Of a stretch of DNA of 14,357 nucleotides, positions 5,291 through 13,486 are shown one piece after another. The stretch's first letter is position 1, and each line of letters opens with the position of its first letter. The notes below the pieces were generated by a model, which had not been told where the DNA came from, made no database searches, and was given only the letters and a program-made list of their open reading frames with translations. The position numbers and the translations under genes were made by a program. The stretch is from DATJHM01 sp035493895 (lineage in GTDB: Bacteria; Chloroflexota; Ktedonobacteria; Ktedonobacterales; Ktedonobacteraceae): NCBI GenBank assembly GCA_035493895.1, contig DATJHM010000230.1, forward strand, positions 1 to 14,357, written 5' to 3'.

Positions 5291-8200
5291 GATAGAAAGC
5301 GTGTTTGCCTCTGAAAAGCGGCCCGGTTTCAGGCGAAAGTCTCTGCGTTCTTCTGAAATCACACAGCTCTGCCAACAACAGCTTCAGATTATGTCCCGGC
5401 AACTGGATCTCTTGCATGCGCTGCCAGTTCCTCAGATTGCTACACCCGTGTTGCGCGCGGTCGCACCTCCTGATCTCTTGCGGATGTTGCCAGGGCCTGC
5501 GATTTCGCTCCCCGCGTTGCCACCAGTGGAGCCGCCTGTTACTCCTTCTCCGACTGATGAGGAGGGGCAGCAAGTGCCAGCAATGCGCATCCTTCCGCTC
5601 TCTGAGGAGCAGAAAGAGCTCTGGTTTATGTCGCTTGCGGAAGAATCTGCTTCGCAAGCCTATAATCAGGCCTTGAGTATACGTTTGCTTGGACCCCTGA
5701 ACGTCCAGGCGCTGGAAGGGGCACTCCAGGCGTTAGTACAGCGCCATGAAGCGCTGCGCACGACATTTGAGCGTAAAAGTACACAGCAGAGGATCTTCTC
5801 CTCGCTTCCTCTCCAGATGGGATATGGAGATCTTTCGCCGTTAGAAGGAGAAGAGCGAAAGAGGCGAGTCGTGCAGTTTCAGGAGGCTGAGGCTCAGGGT
5901 CCGTTTGATCTTGAGCATGGCCCTCTGTTGCGGACGCGATTGCTCAAACTGGAAGAGGATGCCCATCTTTTATTGTTCTCACTGCATCATATTGTTGCCG
6001 ATGGGCGTTCTCTCGGAACCTTGTTGCATGAGTTATCTGCATTATATACGGCCCATTGTACAGGCATCGCGCATACATTGGCGGCCCCACTGCCCTATAG
6101 CGCGTATATTCAGCAGCAGATGGCGCTCGCGCAAAGTGCTGAGATGGCTACGGCTGAGCAGTACTGGCTGGCTCGTTTCGCAGAGACGCCCCCGGCGCTA
6201 GACTTTCCAACCGACTATCAGAGGCCACCCGCCAAAACGTTTCGCGGCGCAAAGCATCATTTTACCTGTGCTGGGGAGCTGTATCTTGCATTAAAGCGCG
6301 TGAGTATAGAGCATAAATGTACGCTCTATACAACCTTGTTGGGGGCCTATGTCGCTTTTCTGGCGCGGATAACGGGTCAGAGGGATCTGGTTGTGCCGAT
6401 CTCCAGTGCCGGTCAGTTCTTTGTCGACGGTGGGGCCGGGCTGGTAGGCCATTGTGTCAAATTGCTCCCTCTACGCATAACGCTGGCAGGTGATCCCACT
6501 GTAAGTGATTATCTCTATATGATTAAGCAGACAGTGTTTGAGGCGCAGGAGCATCAATGTTATCCCTTTGCCGAACTGGTCCAGAAGCTGAAACTGCCAC
6601 GTGATCCCAGCCGCATGCCGCTGGTTGCCACGGATTTTAATCTCGATGTGGCCGGTGATCTACGCTTTCAGGGGCTGGGGACTGAGGTGCAAAGTACCGT
6701 TTCTCATTTTGCACAGTTTGATTTCTCCCTCAATATCACACAGGTGCAAAACGAGTTGCAGTTTGAGTCTACCTATAACACCGATCTGTTTGCACCAGAA
6801 ACGATCGAACGCTGGGCCGATTACTTCCAGATGGTGTTGCAAAATATGCTTCATGCGCGGACCTTTGCAGATCTGACGCTGCTGAATAGAGAAGAGACAC
6901 AACGTTTCGTGCGATCGCAGCAGCGTCTGGAAGAGAGCTATCCAGCGGGCAGCACGTTTATGGATATGTTCGCCGCGCAGGTTCAACGTACTCCCGATGC
7001 AATCGCTGCGGCATGCGAGCACGAGCAGATGACCTATGCCGCTCTGGACGAGCGAGCAGAACACATGGCCTGGCAACTGAGCAGACGAGGCGTGACACGG
7101 GAGACGCTGGTGATATTGCTGGCCGAGCGTAGCCTGGATTTTCTGGTCTCGCTGCTGGCCGTCTTGAAGGCCGGAGGAGCCTATTTGCCGCTGAATACGC
7201 ATTGGCCTGAGATGCAATATACGCGCATTCTTGAAAGCTCTCAGGCGCAGTATGCCGTGACGACAGCAGCGTATCTTCCGAAACTGCGGGCTGCTCTCCC
7301 TGCTGAGGCTCAAGATGGGCAGCAGGTACAGATTTGTCTTCTTGAGGATCTTGCCCAGGAGACGTTTGCTGAAAGAGGCACATTGCCGAAGAGTGAGCCT
7401 GGTAATCTGGCGTATGTGATCTATACTTCCGGCTCGACTGGTATCCCGAAGGGGGCGATGGTAGAGCACAAAGGGATGCTCAATCATTTGTTTGTAAAGC
7501 AGCAGGAACTGGCGCTCACCGCAGGGGATAGCGTGGCCCAGAATGCCTCGCAATCTTTTGACATCTCGGTCTGGCAGTTTCTGGTATGCCTGCTGGTTGG
7601 GGGACGTGTGCAGATCCTCCCGGATGTTTGTGTCAATGATCCCATGCGTTTGCTCGAAGCGGTCAGGTTCTATAGTGTCTCGGTCCTTGAAATCGTGCCC
7701 TCACTCTTGCAGGGGTTATTCTTATTGCTTGAGGCGACCGGGAGCAGTGCGCCGGATCTGACGCATATGCGCTGGCTGGCCTCAACTGGTGAGGCGCTGC
7801 CGCCCGGTCTGGCGCGACAATGGCTGCGGACATATCCCCATGTGCCGCTGATGAACTGCTACGGTCCAACTGAGTGTTCGGATGATGTGACGCATTATGT
7901 ATTGGTGGAACCTCCCTCTGAGAGCGCGGCGCAGGTGCCGATCGGACATACCCTCGCGAATTTAGAACTCTATGTATTGGATGCCGATATGAGGATCCTT
8001 CCGCCCGGTATTCCTGGCGAGCTGTATGTTGGAGGGGTAGGGGTTGGGCGAGGATATATGCGCGATCCTATGACGACGGCGACAACATTTGTGCCTCATC
8101 CTTTCCACCCCGAGCCAGGGCGCAGGCTGTATAAGACCGGGGACAGAGTGCGCTTTGCGCCCGATGGGAATCTAGCATTTTTTGGCCGGATAGATCATCA

Positions 8201-8903
8201 GGTAAAGATACGGGGATTTCGCATCGAACTGGGGGAGATCGAGGCGAATCTGTATCGCCATGCCTCCGTGCGGGATACAGCCGTAGTCGTGCGCGAGGAT
8301 GAGGCTGGTGAGAAGCGATTGGTTGCTTATATTGTGCCCGGGCCAGGGGAGCAGGGGCAGGCCAATGTGCTCCGTACCTGGTTACGTGAGCAGGGACCAG
8401 AATACATGGTGCCTTCAGCATTTGTCTTTTTAGAGCGTTTGCCCCTGACACCCAATGGGAAGCTTGATATACGTGCACTACCGGCTCCCGTACAGGAGCA
8501 TCTGTCCGTCGAGGGACAGGATGAGGTCGCGAACCCGCGCAATGCGCTTGAGAGCTTGCTGGCAAAGACGTGGCAGGACGTTTTGCATAGAGAGCCAGTG
8601 GGTATTCACGATAACTTCTTTGAGCTGGGTGGCGATTCGATTATGAGTATTAAGATTATTGCTCGCTTGTATGACGCCGGGCTGAAATTGACGACGCGCG
8701 AGATCTTTCAGTATCAAACGATTGCCGAACTCGCGACGGTCGTTGCACAGAGTCCGAGCTTTCGTGTGGAGCAGGGACCAATTACAGGCGAAGTTCCCCC
8801 GACGCCAGTGCAGCAGGCCTTTGATGCCTCGCTGATTGATCTTGATGTACAGGCTTTGCATGGATTGCTGGAAAAAGTGAGGTTTGACGATGGACAGTCA
8901 TGA
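5289..8903 (+). CDS. NRPS1: C-A-PCP module, Dab-like code, E domain deleted
   Basis: A protein of 1204 aa from ATG 5289 (GTG 5301 is also plausible; an ATG at 5208 lies inside the upstream gene). Residues 29-42 form a helix, QQQLQIMSRQLDLL, like one in the upstream ACP-AMT protein, followed by a Pro-rich linker. The C domain (about 99-545) has HHIVADG (233-239) intact. Its opening LSEEQKELWFM is like C domains that take chains from AMT/PKS partners. The A domain (about 553-1065) has YTSGSTG (712-718), FDISVW (757-762) and PNGK (Lys1058). By alignment to GrsA its specificity residues read D-I-W-E-A-T-C-D-D-K. From memory this is close to D-I-W-E-L-T-A-D-D-K of 2,4-diaminobutyrate modules, so a Dab-like substrate is inferred. 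The PCP has LGGDSI (Ser1117). After it come only about 16 residues of an E/C-type start and a short tail. No thioesterase. The end overlaps NRPS2 by 14 bp. Confidence 0.92.
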   Translation: MIESVFASEKRPGFRRKSLRSSEITQLCQQQLQIMSRQLDLLHALPVPQIATPVLRAVAPPDLLRMLPGPAISLPALPPVEPPVTPSPTDEEGQQVPAMRILPLSEEQKELWFMSLAEESASQAYNQALSIRLLGPLNVQALEGALQALVQRHEALRTTFERKSTQQRIFSSLPLQMGYGDLSPLEGEERKRRVVQFQEAEAQGPFDLEHGPLLRTRLLKLEEDAHLLLFSLHHIVADGRSLGTLLHELSALYTAHCTGIAHTLAAPLPYSAYIQQQMALAQSAEMATAEQYWLARFAETPPALDFPTDYQRPPAKTFRGAKHHFTCAGELYLALKRVSIEHKCTLYTTLLGAYVAFLARITGQRDLVVPISSAGQFFVDGGAGLVGHCVKLLPLRITLAGDPTVSDYLYMIKQTVFEAQEHQCYPFAELVQKLKLPRDPSRMPLVATDFNLDVAGDLRFQGLGTEVQSTVSHFAQFDFSLNITQVQNELQFESTYNTDLFAPETIERWADYFQMVLQNMLHARTFADLTLLNREETQRFVRSQQRLEESYPAGSTFMDMFAAQVQRTPDAIAAACEHEQMTYAALDERAEHMAWQLSRRGVTRETLVILLAERSLDFLVSLLAVLKAGGAYLPLNTHWPEMQYTRILESSQAQYAVTTAAYLPKLRAALPAEAQDGQQVQICLLEDLAQETFAERGTLPKSEPGNLAYVIYTSGSTGIPKGAMVEHKGMLNHLFVKQQELALTAGDSVAQNASQSFDISVWQFLVCLLVGGRVQILPDVCVNDPMRLLEAVRFYSVSVLEIVPSLLQGLFLLLEATGSSAPDLTHMRWLASTGEALPPGLARQWLRTYPHVPLMNCYGPTECSDDVTHYVLVEPPSESAAQVPIGHTLANLELYVLDADMRILPPGIPGELYVGGVGVGRGYMRDPMTTATTFVPHPFHPEPGRRLYKTGDRVRFAPDGNLAFFGRIDHQVKIRGFRIELGEIEANLYRHASVRDTAVVVREDEAGEKRLVAYIVPGPGEQGQANVLRTWLREQGPEYMVPSAFVFLERLPLTPNGKLDIRALPAPVQEHLSVEGQDEVANPRNALESLLAKTWQDVLHREPVGIHDNFFELGGDSIMSIKIIARLYDAGLKLTTREIFQYQTIAELATVVAQSPSFRVEQGPITGEVPPTPVQQAFDASLIDLDVQALHGLLEKVRFDDGQS
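8775..8900 (+). other. deletion scar of an epimerization domain at the NRPS1 C-terminus
   Basis: Residues 1163-1178 read GPITGEVPPTPVQQAF, matching the start of E domains; the intact one in NRPS2 begins SGEILPLTPIQEWFF. They are followed at once by a Leu-rich tail, LIDLDVQALHGLLEKV. This resembles the tail after the NRPS2 E domain (ANLDQSELDSMLTSLYEE). About 430 residues of E domain seem to be missing between the two, in frame. The PCP before it carries GGDSI, the form typical of carriers that serve E domains. Confidence 0.6.
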
Positions 8904-11900
8904 GCAAGCGATCGAGGCAGTGTATCCCCTCTCTCCCGCTCAGGAAGGAATGCTCTTTCATGCTTCTCTGGCAGGAGATACCGGTATCTATTGTATTCAG
9001 CGGTTATGCACATTGCCGCCAGACCTGGATAGAGAGCTTTTTAAAGCCGCCTGGGAGCAAATCATCCAGAGGCATACCATCCTGCGCACTGCATTTTTGT
9101 TTGAGAGCGTGGAGAAACCGCTCCAGGTCGTAGGTCGGCGTGTACAACTTCCCTGGGAAGAGCTAGATTGGAGGGGATTGAAGGCGGAGGAGGAACAGGG
9201 TGCTTTGCAGGCTTTATTGCAAGCAGATCGCACGTGGGGCTTTAAGATCGAGCGTGCTCCTCTGATGCGTTTGAAGATCATACGGAGGCAAGACGGCAGT
9301 CATACGCTGTTTTGGAGCTTTCATCATGTCATCCTCGATGGCTGGTCGGAGCCGCTTGTATTGCGCGAAGTCTACACGCTCTATGAGCATGCACGAAAGG
9401 GTCTTACTGCACAGCTTGAGCCGGTTTTACCCTATCAGGCATATATCGCGTGGCTTCAGCGGCAGGATTTACACGCGGCTGAGGATTTTTGGCGGCGTTA
9501 CTTGCGTGGATTGATAGCGCCGACTCCGTTCTTGCCTGAGAAGGCTGATCGTCAGGAGACTGCCCCGGTCTATACAAGCCAGGAGGTGCATATCTCTCCT
9601 TCTCTGCATGCGACTATGCAGGTATTCATGCGACAGCACCATCTCACGATCAATACGCTATTTCTGGGGGTCTGGACATTGCTTTTGAGCCGGTATAGCG
9701 GTGAGAAAGATATCATTTTTGGGACGGCTGTCTCCGGTCGTCCGCCGACATTGCCTGGAGTTGAGGCGATGGTGGGAATGTTTATTAACACCCTGCCCGT
9801 CAGAATACAGGTTATAGAGGATAAGCTTGTCCTGTCCTGGCTACAAGGGATACAGCAACAACAGGCTGAGATTCAGCAGTTTGAGTATAGTCCTCTGGTT
9901 CAGGTGCAGAAATGGAGTGAGATGCCCAGAGGAACCGCATTGTTCGAGAACCTCCTTGTTTGTGGTGGGTTCTCTGGGCATGAAAGCGTTGGCGAAGGGA
10001 TCGAGACTTCTCTGGAGAGAGGCGAGGCGCGTTTTTTTGAGACAACGAATTATCCGCTGACGCTGAATGTTGAGTCGGGTGTGGTGCAGGTGGTCTATGA
10101 TGAACAGCGATTTGGTGGGAAGGTCGTGCAACGTTTGCTGGCGCATTTGCAGATCGTTCTGGAGGCGCTCTGTTCCAATTCAGGGTTGCGCGTGGGCGAT
10201 GTGGAACTCCTGAGAGGGCAGGAACGCCAGCAGGTTTTGCGTGCCTGGAATGCTACAAGACAGGATTTCCCCATTGACACACCAGCCATACATTATTTTG
10301 AGGAAATGGCGCGAATGCGCCCAATGGCCATCGCACTGGTTTACGAGGGGGTGGAACTGACCTATCAAGAACTGGATCTGCGCTCTCAGCAACTTGCACG
10401 CTATTTGCGGAAGCTGGGAGTGGGTCCAGAGACGCTTGTCGCATTGTACTGTGAACGCTCGTTAGAGCTGGTTGTGGCCTTGCTGGGTATTTTGCAGGCG
10501 GGCGGGGCCTATGTGCCGCTGGACCCGGGGTATCCCGCCGAACGGATCGCTTTTATTCTGGAGGATGCGGAGTGCCCGCTCATCTTAACACAGGAGCGGT
10601 TGAGAGACGGTTTGCCTGCTAATGAGCGGCGAGTGGTGTGCCTGGACGAGGATTGGCCGAAGATTGCCGCGGAGAGCACTGAGGCGCTAGAGCAGGAGGC
10701 GAGCCCGGAGAATCTGGCGTATGTGATCTATACCTCTGGCTCAACTGGCAGGCCCAAGGGGGTGCAGATTACTCACGCCGCTCTGGCGAATTTCCTGTGG
10801 GGGATGCGCGATCAACTGGGGATCACGCGCGAGGATATCTGGCTGGCAGTAACGACAATCTCTTTTGACATTGCCGGTTTAGAGCTCTATTTGCCGCTGC
10901 TTGTAGGGGCAAAGGTCGTATTGGCAAGCACCAGTGTGGCCGTGGATGGCTATCAGCTCGCGCAACTTATGGAGGAGAGCCGGACAACAATTTTGCAGGC
11001 AACCCCGGCGACATGGCGCATTCTGCTGGCGAGTGGATGGTCTGGCAATGTGGGGTTGCAGGTACTGTGTGGCGGTGAGGCGTTAGCGTCCGATCTGGCT
11101 CAGCAACTGGTTCAGCGATGTAAAGCAGTCTGGAATCTCTACGGTCCGACAGAGACGACTATCTGGTCGAGCGCGACCCAGATTATAGAAGGGAAAGAGA
11201 TTACACTCGGTCAGCCGATTGCCAATACGCAGATGTATGTCCTGGATGCAGCCTTGCGTCCTGTGCCGGTAGGTATCGAAGGGCAATTATATATTGGCGG
11301 CTTAGGATTGGCACGTGGCTATGTCAGGAGGCCAGATCTGACAGCCGAGCGGTTTATCCCTGACCCTTTTAGCGAGCAAGTGGGAGCTCGACTCTACCAG
11401 ACCGGGGACAAAGTACGCTATCGGGCAGACGGTTGTCTGGAGTTTCTGGGGCGTGTGGACTATCAGGTCAAAATTCGTGGCTTTCGTATCGAACTCGGTG
11501 AGGTCGAAGCTGCCATGCGGCAGCAGGAGCTGGTACGTGAGGTTGCCGTTATGGCGTTAGATGATCCGGCGGGGCATAAGCGGCTCGTTGCGTATGTGAT
11601 TGTGGCACCCGAGGATAAGGATGTGTTCTCGACGCAACAGATACAGAATGCATTGCGCCGCTCTTTGCCTGAGTATATGGTACCTGCTCTCGTGATACCG
11701 CTGGAAGCGTGGCCGCTCACGCCGAATAAAAAGGTGGATCGGCGGGCGTTGGCGCTGCTCGATCTGGGGACTGTAGGGCAAAGCCAGGATAACAGGTATA
11801 TTGAGCCACGCAATGCCCGTGAAAAGCAGCTTGCGCAGATCTTGCAGCAGGTGTTGCGTGTCGAGCGCGTTGGTATCCACGACTCGTTTTTTGCTCTGGG

Positions 11901-13482
11901 AGGCGATTCGATCCTGGGTATTCGCGTCGTTGCTCGCGCCCGGCAGATGGGGCTGTACCTGACGCCGCGCGATCTCTTTCACTCGCCAACAATCGCTGAG
12001 CTGGCTCCGATTGTTGTGGAAAGTGGAGAGGCCGAACCGCCTGAGAGTGGCGAGATTTTGCCTTTAACACCTATACAAGAGTGGTTTTTTGCTCGTGAAC
12101 TGCCCAATACTCACCATTGGAATCAGGCGTTGCTTTTTCAAGTGCGTGACCGCCTGGATGCAGACCTTCTCAGAGCTAGTTTGCGTGTGTTATTAGAACG
12201 GCATGGAGCGTTGCGCCTGCGTTTCAAGCGCGAGGCAGATGGCTGGAAGCAGACCATTGCCTCTTTGCGCGCGCGAGATGAGGTGCCACTGACCATCTTT
12301 GACTGTAGCAACCTGACGGGGGAGGCTCAACATGCCTGGATGCAGCAGCAAACAGCAGCATTGCAAAAGACTTTACGCCTGGATCGTGGGCCTCTCTTCC
12401 AGGTAGCGCTTTTCGAAGCCGGTCCTATCCAGGGCCAGTATCTGCTCTTTGTCGCGCATCATATGGCGGTCGATGTCAGCTCATGGCAAATCCTCTTGCG
12501 CGATTGGCAGGAGCTGTATCGGAAGATCCAGGTTCAGGCGTCGATCGATCTGCCCTTCATCCCGACGACGTTTGCAGCCTGGACAAAACATCTGGAAACC
12601 TATGCAAACTCGCTGCGCTTGATGCGTGAAAGAACCTACTGGCTGGGACTGCCGTGGAAGCAGGTAAGGTCGATCCCGGTAGATTTCCCAGGGGGAGAGA
12701 ATAGCGAGGGGAGTGCGCGCACCCTCACTGTAGCGTTGGATGCTCAGGAGACATCTGGTCTGCTCTATGAAGTCTCGCGGGTATATCACTTGCAGGCCTA
12801 TGAGGCGCTGTTAGTGGCATGTGTTGAGATGCAGGAGCGTTGGACAGGTGCGCAGACGCTGCTAATCGACGTAGAAGGGCATGGGCGCGAGGATATCAGA
12901 GAGGATATAGATCTCTCCCATACCGTTGGCTGGCTGACCGCCGTGTCCCCGCTCTGTCTGCATACCAGAGAGAGCGATACCATAGAGGAGAGAGTAACGG
13001 CTCTCAAAGAGCAGATACGTGCGGTGCCCAATGGGGGGATCGGGTATGGGTTACTGCGCTACAAAGGCAAAGATCGAGCGTTGCGCCAGCAGTTAGCGAG
13101 CCTGCCACAAAGCGAGATGGTCTTCCACTATCGGGGGCGTGCGCTGGTGAGCGATGCGCATGATGAGCTAGTCGTGCCTGCCGCTGATGTCAGCAGTTCG
13201 GCGCTTGATCCAGCCAGTCCGCGTACCCATCTGCTGGCCTTTGAGGGCTATCTGGCCGAGCAGCGTTTGCATATAGCCGTGACCTATAGCGAACAGCTCT
13301 ACAGGCAGGAGACCATCGAGAAGCTGCTGGGCTGGTATAGAGGGGCGCTACGGACCCTGATCGCGCATTGTCAGCAGCAGAACAAGATATATGTCTCGCC
13401 TCAGGATTTCCCCGAGGCAAACCTGGATCAGTCCGAGTTAGATAGCATGCTGACAAGTTTATATGAGGAGATGGAGTCTTAA
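8890..13482 (+). CDS. NRPS2: C-A-PCP-E module, glycine-type code
   Basis: A protein of 1530 aa. The ATG at 8890 has AGTGAGG (8876-8882) 7 bp upstream and overlaps the NRPS1 stop by 14 bp, so translation is probably coupled. The C domain (1-445) has HHVILDG (145-151). Its opening YPLSPAQEGMLFH and the LRTAF...LPWEELDWR pattern are those of C domains following E domains. The A domain (about 468-955) has YTSGSTG (614-620), FDIAGL (659-664) and Lys948 in PNKK. Specificity residues read D-I-L-Q-L-G-L-I-W-K, a known glycine code from memory. The PCP has LGGDSI (Ser1007). The E domain (about 1055-1500) has HHMAVD (1190-1195), EGHGRE (Glu1329), VPNGGIGYG (1379-1387) and FHYRGR (1412-1417). Several E core positions differ from consensus: G to V and V to S after HHxxxD, R to H in DLSHTVGW, and FNYLGQ to FHYRGR. 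Its C-terminal tail should dock to NRPS3. Confidence 0.93.
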   Translation: MDSHEQAIEAVYPLSPAQEGMLFHASLAGDTGIYCIQRLCTLPPDLDRELFKAAWEQIIQRHTILRTAFLFESVEKPLQVVGRRVQLPWEELDWRGLKAEEEQGALQALLQADRTWGFKIERAPLMRLKIIRRQDGSHTLFWSFHHVILDGWSEPLVLREVYTLYEHARKGLTAQLEPVLPYQAYIAWLQRQDLHAAEDFWRRYLRGLIAPTPFLPEKADRQETAPVYTSQEVHISPSLHATMQVFMRQHHLTINTLFLGVWTLLLSRYSGEKDIIFGTAVSGRPPTLPGVEAMVGMFINTLPVRIQVIEDKLVLSWLQGIQQQQAEIQQFEYSPLVQVQKWSEMPRGTALFENLLVCGGFSGHESVGEGIETSLERGEARFFETTNYPLTLNVESGVVQVVYDEQRFGGKVVQRLLAHLQIVLEALCSNSGLRVGDVELLRGQERQQVLRAWNATRQDFPIDTPAIHYFEEMARMRPMAIALVYEGVELTYQELDLRSQQLARYLRKLGVGPETLVALYCERSLELVVALLGILQAGGAYVPLDPGYPAERIAFILEDAECPLILTQERLRDGLPANERRVVCLDEDWPKIAAESTEALEQEASPENLAYVIYTSGSTGRPKGVQITHAALANFLWGMRDQLGITREDIWLAVTTISFDIAGLELYLPLLVGAKVVLASTSVAVDGYQLAQLMEESRTTILQATPATWRILLASGWSGNVGLQVLCGGEALASDLAQQLVQRCKAVWNLYGPTETTIWSSATQIIEGKEITLGQPIANTQMYVLDAALRPVPVGIEGQLYIGGLGLARGYVRRPDLTAERFIPDPFSEQVGARLYQTGDKVRYRADGCLEFLGRVDYQVKIRGFRIELGEVEAAMRQQELVREVAVMALDDPAGHKRLVAYVIVAPEDKDVFSTQQIQNALRRSLPEYMVPALVIPLEAWPLTPNKKVDRRALALLDLGTVGQSQDNRYIEPRNAREKQLAQILQQVLRVERVGIHDSFFALGGDSILGIRVVARARQMGLYLTPRDLFHSPTIAELAPIVVESGEAEPPESGEILPLTPIQEWFFARELPNTHHWNQALLFQVRDRLDADLLRASLRVLLERHGALRLRFKREADGWKQTIASLRARDEVPLTIFDCSNLTGEAQHAWMQQQTAALQKTLRLDRGPLFQVALFEAGPIQGQYLLFVAHHMAVDVSSWQILLRDWQELYRKIQVQASIDLPFIPTTFAAWTKHLETYANSLRLMRERTYWLGLPWKQVRSIPVDFPGGENSEGSARTLTVALDAQETSGLLYEVSRVYHLQAYEALLVACVEMQERWTGAQTLLIDVEGHGREDIREDIDLSHTVGWLTAVSPLCLHTRESDTIEERVTALKEQIRAVPNGGIGYGLLRYKGKDRALRQQLASLPQSEMVFHYRGRALVSDAHDELVVPAADVSSSALDPASPRTHLLAFEGYLAEQRLHIAVTYSEQLYRQETIEKLLGWYRGALRTLIAHCQQQNKIYVSPQDFPEANLDQSELDSMLTSLYEEMES

Positions 13483-13486
13483 TTTC

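Noticed and set aside
7422..10760. Near-identical DNA at the A3 motifs of the two A domains (around 7405-7450 and 10712-10760) as a recombination junction.
   Set aside because: The identity is limited to the highly conserved YVIYTSGSTG motif and does not extend beyond what protein conservation explains.
3000..13400. Long open frames on the minus strand and in other frames within the NRPS operon (for example 3881-4495, 5016-5657, 6660-7553, 8068-8565).
   Set aside because: They lie wholly inside genes with clear domain motifs, have no family likeness and no supported starts. They are by-products of the codon usage of the real genes.
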